Source of the DNA: Rhinopomastus cyanomelas
Taxonomy: Eukaryota > Chordata > Aves > Bucerotiformes > Rhinopomastidae
DNA: 64,000 nucleotides
NCBI GenBank assembly: GCA_013400115.1
Contig: VXBP01004359.1
Span: 124,001 to 188,000 of the forward strand
Reading direction: 5' to 3'
Every line of letters starts with the position of its first letter. The stretch's first letter is position 1. A model generated the notes under the pieces. It worked only from the letters and a program-made list of their open reading frames with translations, was not told where the DNA came from and ran no database searches. The translations under genes and the position numbers were made by a program. Shown here piece after piece: positions 57,797-64,000 of this stretch.

Positions 57797-58060
57797 ATAG
57801 GACAAGGGGCAATGGTTGTAAGCTGGAACATAAGAGGTTCCACATCAACCTGAGAAAGAACTTCTTCACCGTGAGGGTGACGGAGCACTGGAACGGGCTG
57901 CCCAGGGGGGTTGTGGAGTCTCCTTCTCTGGAGATGTTCAAGACCCGACTGGACGGGTTCCTGTGTGACTTGGTTTAGGTGACCCTGCTGTTGCAGGCGG
58001 ATTGGACTAGATGATCTTTCGAGGTCCCTTCCAATCCGTAACGATTGATTCTATGATTTT
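57797..58060 (+). mobile_element. CR1 3' end, plus strand, little diverged
   Basis: TGATAGGACAAGGGGCAATG, TTCTTCACCGTGAGGGTGAC, GGAACGGGCTGCCCAGGGGG, GATGATCTTTCGAGGTCCCT, and tail GATTGATTCTATGATTTTA. It retains several CpG sites, which suggests a comparatively young insertion. Confidence 0.96.
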
Positions 58061-60084
58061 ATGTTGCACGTAGATCTTCCTGGCCTTTTAGGTTTCCACA
58101 AGTGTTCACAGAAACAACAACAATTCAGGCATCAATTAGGGTGACCACAGTGATATTTTAAGACTTAATTTAGAGTGGAGAAACATGCAGCCATGACTTC
58201 AGTTTAATTTTTTTCCATGCAAAAAGCTAAAACTCAATCCTTCCTCCATGTGGAGAAGAATATGAGCTAAAACACACTAGATTCTGCATCTGTTTTGATC
58301 CCTCATTATTTTCTTTTCAGAAAGCAAAAACATTTAAAGACAGAGGCTGAGATTAATCTTCTGAATCATAGTAGTTATGAACTCAAACAGTATTAAAATA
58401 AACATACTTGCAGGCACTGAATGACTCTGCATTACAGCTGTGATCTGAGTAGTACATGACACCTACAGAACACAAGAGCTGAAATCCTCTAAAGGCATGC
58501 AAACAGCTGTGAATGTCACACACACTCAGTATCTGACCGACTGCACGTTGGCTTCTGACTAGAAAAGCCCATTACAAAATCAGGACCCAAAATTATGAGG
58601 TCTATGGCTGCATCTTCAGTGCTAAACACAAGCAGACCAAAATAACATCTGTTGTCCACACAAAGTGATACCCCCAGGTTACTTCGAGTCAGACCTCCCC
58701 CATTACAAAGTGTGTGAACAGTATGAAAGCTGCAGGGCAGTCGTCTGTGTGATGCTTCCATATCTTCATTTCAAGGCATATGATTCTTATACTCAGACTA
58801 CAGAGTCTAGGTGTGGTTGTTGATCTCCTAAGTTCTCTAGGAGCGTGTTGGAAGGCTACGTAGAGTAAGAGGGAGTCGAGCCTAGAATAGTTCTGACTAA
58901 AATGCTTTTTAGGAAAGAGCCCATCTTTACCTCTGTACAACGACTGGGCACTATGTCAGACAATAAGTTGCATAAAGACACATGAGTAAATAAAACAAAA
59001 ATCAAATTGAATCAAAGCAGATCTGAGCTTGTGCTTGTTTTCTGATAATCTTTCTTAGATGTCTCCTTACAATAACAAATGTAGCAGTAAATCTAGTTAA
59101 CTACATACAATTACTCTTGAATGACTTTTCTAATGCTAATATCGTTTCTTTGAGGATCACATCTTAACTTACAATTTGTTTGCAGTATGAATGAACAGGA
59201 ACATTCTCCGCTGAGTGAAGATCTTTTGCTAGGTGTCTTATGAACATTTTCACTTTGCAGATCATTATGCAAATTCAAATGATGCAAATGCCAAGAAAAT
59301 GAATGTTAAATGTCAGAAAATAAAGTCACTCCAACTTTGGTTTAAGATCAGTTCACAGGGAGCACAGAAAGAGCCATCAATAAATGGCAGACAAATTTTA
59401 CGTGTCACATAGTGGATATTGTACTTACAATCAGCAGTCTCTTCCTGCATAGAAGAGAACAATGGATCAACATATCAACATGGATAATCTGTTCATCTTA
59501 TACAACAATTTTTTATGCATTTGATAATTTTTAATGAATGTGTATTTTGGGCATGCTGCAAAATGTTTATCAGCAACTGAACTCTGCAGAAGTGCTCTAG
59601 TATTCAGTACTAATAATAGTAGTTTGAAAAATACCACAAGTACTATTACATATGTATTTGTTTTATCCGCTGCATTCATTTAACCCTGATTTTGATGCCA
59701 GCATCTACTACAAATAGGATGTCACTCACTGGAGCTCAGCTAAAGGTTAATTCCTGCCTTACAAGAATTAGGGCAAAATTCTGACAGGCATATGGAAGCA
59801 GGTCTAATGATTACTCCTCCAATATAGCAGCACAGATGTGTTTCCAAATCATAATTTGTATGCTGGCTAAACATAGTATTTCCACATGCTTAATGCACAC
59901 ACAAGCTGGAGGAAGGAGCAGACACCTAGGTATGAGGTTAGGAATAACCCTTGGCCATGTGTCTGTGCAGTCAGCCCTACATGGTGTATTTCATATAGTT
60001 TGTTTTTCAGTCTGATGTCTTAAATGGATTCTTAGTATTTTTTTATTTATTAAAAGACCCTAACATGATGATAGAGACATAAGT
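58061..60084. other. Repeat-free stretch
   Basis: About 2 kb without recognisable repeats. Two POU-octamer motifs ATGCAAAT lie at 59267-59274 and 59282-59289, 15 bp apart. No gene was recognised; the 81- and 83-codon minus frames near 58516-58940 have no known content. Confidence 0.45.
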
Positions 60085-60590
60085 GTATCTTCCAGAAATG
60101 GTAATGATCACACTACGTGATTTAAAACTCCAGTGGGGGAAGTGGTGTCTCAGAGGAGAAATGGTGCTGGTGAAGGGACTGAAAGGAAAGTCTGGTGAGA
60201 AGAGGCTGAGGGAGCTGGGGTTGTTTAACCTGGAGAAGAAGATACTCATTAGAGACCCTGTCTCTTTCTCTCTCTCTGCAACCACCTGAAGGAAGGTTGT
60301 AGTTAGATGTGAGTTTGGCCATTCTTCCAGGCAACTAACTCCAGGATGAGAGGGCAGGGCCCACTGCAGTAGGGGAGGGTCAGGTTGGATATTAGGAAGC
60401 CCTTCTGGTGGAGTCACCGTCTCTGGAGGTGTTTAAGGACAGGTAGTTACTGCCCTGGTCTAGCTGATGTGGTGATGTTAGGTCATGGGCTGCGCTGGGC
60501 TGGGCTGGGCTGGATGAGCTCAGAGGTCTTTTCCAGCCTCAATAATTCTCTGATTCTGTGATTCTAAGATTCTGTGATTCTATGAACTGC
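60085..60590 (+). mobile_element. CR1 3' part, plus strand, with expanded internal repeats
   Basis: LRELGLFNLEKKIL-encoding region at 60205, then AACTCCAGGATGAGAGGGCA, and end GATGAGCTCAGAGGTCTTTT with TTCTGTGATTCTAAGATTCT. Special points: (GGGCT)n expansion at 60490-60512, a TCTCTTTCTCTCTCTCTG run at about 60260, and a deletion joining GGAAGCCCTTCT to GGTGGAGTCACCG at about 60405 that removes about 60-70 bp. Confidence 0.93.
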
Positions 60591-61815
60591 TATCCGGACC
60601 TTATAACTACATAAAAATTGTTTTCATTTACTCTTTATTGGTTGTAGTATATTTATTTGCACTATTTAAACGCTTTCTTGAATCTGCAGATATCCAAGAA
60701 CTGTGCTGGCTCATGACTTAGTTGTCAGCTAAGTCTGAAGATTACATCTCCCAATATATATCTTTGCACTAGTGAAAGGTGCTTAGATGAATGGCTTTTT
60801 AAGACAGAAGAAGTCTGAAGCAGATTCTTAGAAAGATATTTTAATAGATGATCGATATATAATGTGATAGGTGATAAATAAAGACTATCTGCTTCTTGTA
60901 GCTACTGTTTTCTGTCTTGATTTTATTTACCTGCAGCAGAAGCTGTAGAAGGTAATTTTCTGCTTGAAAGTTTAGTTAAGGTTTTTCTTCTGCAATATTA
61001 CCTATTTTTGCCATCTTTAGTGATTAACTGCACTAGCTGGTGCTTGAAGTCAGACGTGTAGATGAAGAACACTTAATGGTAAAGTGTCTTTTTCGAAGCA
61101 ATTAAGGAGAATCCATAGAAATTCATAGGAATTCATAGAAAACTATGGAATCTACGTAAAGTACTTATTTTCTGGAAAGGGTAGGATAGGAAGAGTAGAA
61201 CAGTGAAGCTTTGCCACCTATGTAGTGTGAGCTCTGCATCATCTGGCAGACTGCTGATGAATTTTATTTGCCATACAACTGTTAGCTGTAGCCATTTGTG
61301 CTCTGTCAAACTCATATTAGAAAATACCCAAACATCTGATTTTGGTGAACACCACCTTCTGCAAGTTTAAGACATTTACTGGATCAGAACCAGAATCCTG
61401 GTTGATTTATGGGAATACAAAATTATAAATATCACAAGAAAACTGAGAATGCAAACAGTAAGTTTCTGTTTACCTTGTTAGTGCTGAAAGAATAAATCAT
61501 GTCTTCCTTATTTTCAGCAGAGCTGTCCTGTCCATTGATAAAATTAGTTAAAACCAGTGACTAATAACTTTAAGGTTTTTTTGTTTTTAGTAAATAGTTT
61601 AATTACTGACTATGCAAAGTTAAATTTATGTATTAGTGTGTGTAATTCAGGTCATTCATTATTTCTCTTCAAATGCACAGTAATCCCTGATGATTCTATT
61701 TTGGTTTAGAGTAGATTTTTGTTTTGTTTAATCAGCTGGCATTTCTACAATCCAGAGAGTTGTTTTCTGTTTGTAACAGGTTTCATTAACGTTGCTTTAG
61801 TCATTCAGTTAATCA
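60591..61815. other. No gene; short decamer repeat
   Basis: AT-rich. At 61111-61140 three tandem decamers ATCCATAGAA, ATTCATAGGA, ATTCATAGAA occur, and the flanking TCCATAG/CTATGGA could pair as a small hairpin. Nothing else. Confidence 0.5.
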
Positions 61816-61882
61816 CAGAATCACAGAATATTAGGGATTGGAAAGGAACCTTGAAAGATCCCTAGTCCAATCCCATGCCATC
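61816..61882 (-). mobile_element. 67-bp CR1 3' end, minus strand
   Basis: CAGAATCACAGAATATTAGG, GATTGGAAAGGAACCTTGAA, AGTCCAATCCCATGCC. AATCA occurs on both sides (61811-61815 and 61883-61887), a plausible target duplication, though AATCA also belongs to the CR1 tail repeat. Confidence 0.9.
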
Positions 61883-62514
61883 AATCATCCCAAAGGACTA
61901 ATTTAATCAGAGCAAATTAACAGTTATGCTTTTGTAGCAATGAAAACATGAAACCTCCATAAGGTCAGCCTACAAATTCTCTTTTTGTTTCCTTTTTTCC
62001 CTTCTGTTTAGCCTTAGCACCTTGTGTGCTCTCCCTTAGTCCAGTGTGCTGTACTGAGGATTGATCTGTCCAAACATGAAATTAATTGAAACACAATCAA
62101 CTGGAGCAGATATTGCATTCGGAAAAACATCAGTTGTAAGTTAAGTTTCTGTATTCTTCATCAGAATGGGCAGCTCATTGCCTGAACTGCAATTAATTTA
62201 ATGCCTTATTCCTATTGTGTTCTACCTTTGTCACCTGAAGGAGACAATACAGAAGACTGTAGATAGATTAGAAAACAGAGATCTTCAGATAATGTGTACT
62301 GTGCATAATCATATCTTCTGATAATGAAGAAAATATACCTTTACAGCAATCTCAAAGTTTATTTTATATTTTATATTATAATTTATTTTATATAACAGTT
62401 TATTTTATATTAATTTTCTGTTAACATTCAGATTGCAGTTCTAGCAATTGCAAACACCAAACTCAGCTGAGATGGTATTTTAAAGCCTTCCATGGAGACA
62501 AACAGAAACCTAAA
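61883..62514. other. No recognised feature; TTTATTTTATA-rich run
   Basis: AT-rich; 62355-62412 is built of TTTATTTTATA-like units. No gene. Confidence 0.5.
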
Positions 62515-62617
62515 CAGAATCACAGAATCACAGAACGTCAGGGATTGGAAGGGACCTCAAAAGAGCATCCAGTCCAACCCCTCTGCCACAGCAGGATAAC
62601 CTAGATCAAGTTGCATA
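62515..62617 (-). mobile_element. CR1 3' end, minus strand
   Basis: CAGAATCACAGAATCACAGA, ACGTCAGGGATTGGAAGGGA, CCACAGCAGGATAACCTAGA, TCAAGTTGCATAG. Little diverged, about 100 bp. Confidence 0.95.
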
Positions 62618-63761
62618 GATAAACTTATGGGTTAGAAATTTAACTATCCGAAGATGTTCCATATTGAAGGAGATGAGGAAAAGTTTTATAGGTCTGAGCT
62701 TTTATTTCTTTTGAGCGTCTTATAAGCATGAGATTATTTATTAGCCCAGTGAAGTTAAAAATAGACTAAGTCTGACAGAGTAGATGCTGCAACAGCACAA
62801 CCCTTTTTATTTTACCCATGTTTACATGGTAATTTGCAAACAGATACAAGCATGCTCCTGCAGTGTCACAGATGGGTCTGTCACTAGCCAGATGCTTGTC
62901 AGCTCCAACCAGGAAGCCTTGAAGGTAAGTTAGCATGGTGCTATGGCTGAGCTTATGCTTCTACACACAGCTTGTTGTTCTGGGCTTGGCACTGCTCAGT
63001 TTGTGACTAAACAGCTGTTTGATCTAAAAATAACTCAGGGAAAAGCTGAATCCAGAGGACAATAAAGACTGCAGGTGAAGAATTACCTGGATCCTAGTTA
63101 GATCACTAATGTTAGCACAGCTGGAGAAATGGAGGTAGCTGTCTGTGGTCTGCATGCAAAAGTAGCTCAATTTGACAGAGATGAATAGAGGGAAATCTGT
63201 TACTGGATAGATGAGAGTAGCACAAGCAGATGCTCTTCATTTAAGAAATTAATTTAGAAGTTGTATCACTTTCCTAATCTAAATGAGGTAAGTTAACTTC
63301 AGGCATCTTTCACGTTTGTATCCTGGAGTCATTTATTTTAGTCTGTCCTCAAGGCTACAAAATCACGTATGACTTCTTCAGGAGTAGCCAGCACTTCAAG
63401 CACATTGTGGAGTCAAGGTCAGGATCCAAGTGTTATGTATGTGGTTTTAATAGCCATGTGATTATTAAGTCAGGCTTCCTAGGTTTACACCCAAATATCT
63501 TAACCATCCCAAGTCATGTAAGAAAAGCTTTAACAAGGTAAATCTGCCAAATATTTAAGTTCCTGTTGTGAGCAACACTTTAATAATAGTTGGAGAATAT
63601 GGTTACACTAACAAATTCCAAAACTTCAGGGTTTCTCAGTGAGTGCATTTCCAAGACAGAAGTTTGAATATTTTTTGTGAAAGCATACTATGGTATTGTG
63701 ACAGATGGAAAATTCTGTATGGTAAAAAATTACCTGTGTCTTGTATTAGAACTACAGAACA
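62618..63761. other. No identified repeat; one weak exon-like stretch
   Basis: Plus frame open from an ATG at about 62773 past 62926, where GCCTTGAAG|GTAAGT matches a splice donor. The 20 codons before it read VTDGSVTSQMLVSSNQEALK. The upstream acceptor is weak (CTCCTGCAG). Otherwise nothing. Confidence 0.3.
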
Positions 63762-63930
63762 GAATCACAGAATAACTTGTTTGAAGGGACTTTTGGAAGT
63801 GTTTAGTCAAAGTAGGTTCAATAAGATTATGTTGCTCATGACCATTATGTTACTTGAACAACTCCAAAGCTGGAAATCCCACCACACTTCTGGGCCACCA
63901 CTTTAAGTGAGAAAACTTTTCTTGTATATA
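63762..63930 (-). mobile_element. Old CR1 3' end, minus strand
   Basis: AGAATCACAGAATAACTTGT, TTGAAGGGACTTTTGGAAGT, GACCATTATGTTACTTGAAC, CTGGAAATCCCACCACACTT, fading beyond about 63930. Strongly diverged. Confidence 0.8.
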
Positions 63931-64000
63931 TGTTTGTGCTCATTTTCACTCACTAGTCCCGGTGTCATAAGCAAAATCCAGAAACTTCTTATACAGGTAA

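Noticed and set aside
1..64000. CRISPR arrays, operons, prokaryotic promoters, ribosome binding sites, phage or bacterial defence systems
   Set aside because: The sequence is vertebrate; no regular spacer-repeat arrays or dense coding were seen.
1..64000. tRNA, snRNA, 7SK or miRNA genes
   Set aside because: No A/B-box cloverleaf, U6-like or other known small-RNA core was recognised by eye; a covariance search could still find a diverged copy.

Overview
This window looks like ordinary AT-rich vertebrate non-coding DNA, and the repeats identify it as avian. Its main content is CR1 (chicken repeat 1) LINE sequence on both strands. Most copies are 5'-truncated and share the CR1 3' end (a GGTCCCTTCCAAYCC-type block followed by an ATTCTGTG-like octamer tail, or its reverse complement). 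From my hand-drawn boundaries, CR1 covers roughly 19 kb of 64 kb, about 30%. That is much more than the few percent usual for most birds and fits a CR1-rich lineage such as woodpeckers and allies (Piciformes); the order-level guess is inference. I found no gene that I can name.

Layout. 0-5.5 kb: a CR1 copy, an ERV LTR fragment fused to a CR1 piece, and an older CR1. 5.5-14 kb: a CR1 pile-up, including about 1.6 kb of reverse-transcriptase-coding sequence (9.9-11.5 kb), an inverted fragment and a CR1 nested in a CR1 (13.57-13.71 kb). 14-20 kb: a run of plus-strand CR1 3' ends, then an LTR-like segment. 20-29 kb: sparse repeats, with a 5S rRNA/CR1-tail chimera nested in an old CR1 (22.73-22.88 kb) and a 25-bp degenerate tandem repeat (25.7 kb). 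29.95-32.75 kb: the longest CR1, carrying broken endonuclease and reverse-transcriptase regions. 33-48 kb: scattered CR1s, a short LTR (40912-41239) with a 4-bp target-site duplication inside a CR1, an LTR end (44.77 kb), and a 53-bp CR1 nested in another CR1 with a 4-bp duplication (46.9 kb). 49.5-50.5 kb: an ancient plus-strand CR1 ORF2 relic. 50.5-54.8 kb: repeat-poor, with one exon-like segment on the minus strand (52.17-52.29 kb). 54.85-56.4 kb: a long ERVL-like LTR followed by head-to-head CR1 pieces. 56.4-64 kb: mostly unique AT-rich sequence with a few CR1 ends.

Functionally, the window is a fossil record of CR1 retrotransposition. CR1 copies of several subfamilies and ages interrupt one another. 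The 5S-derived insertion carries a CR1 tail, which implies it was mobilised in trans by CR1 enzymes. Two or three unexplained exon-like or open stretches, and several repeat-free blocks that might be conserved non-coding elements, are listed as leads and not as genes. Family and subfamily names come from memory of consensus patterns; no database search was possible.
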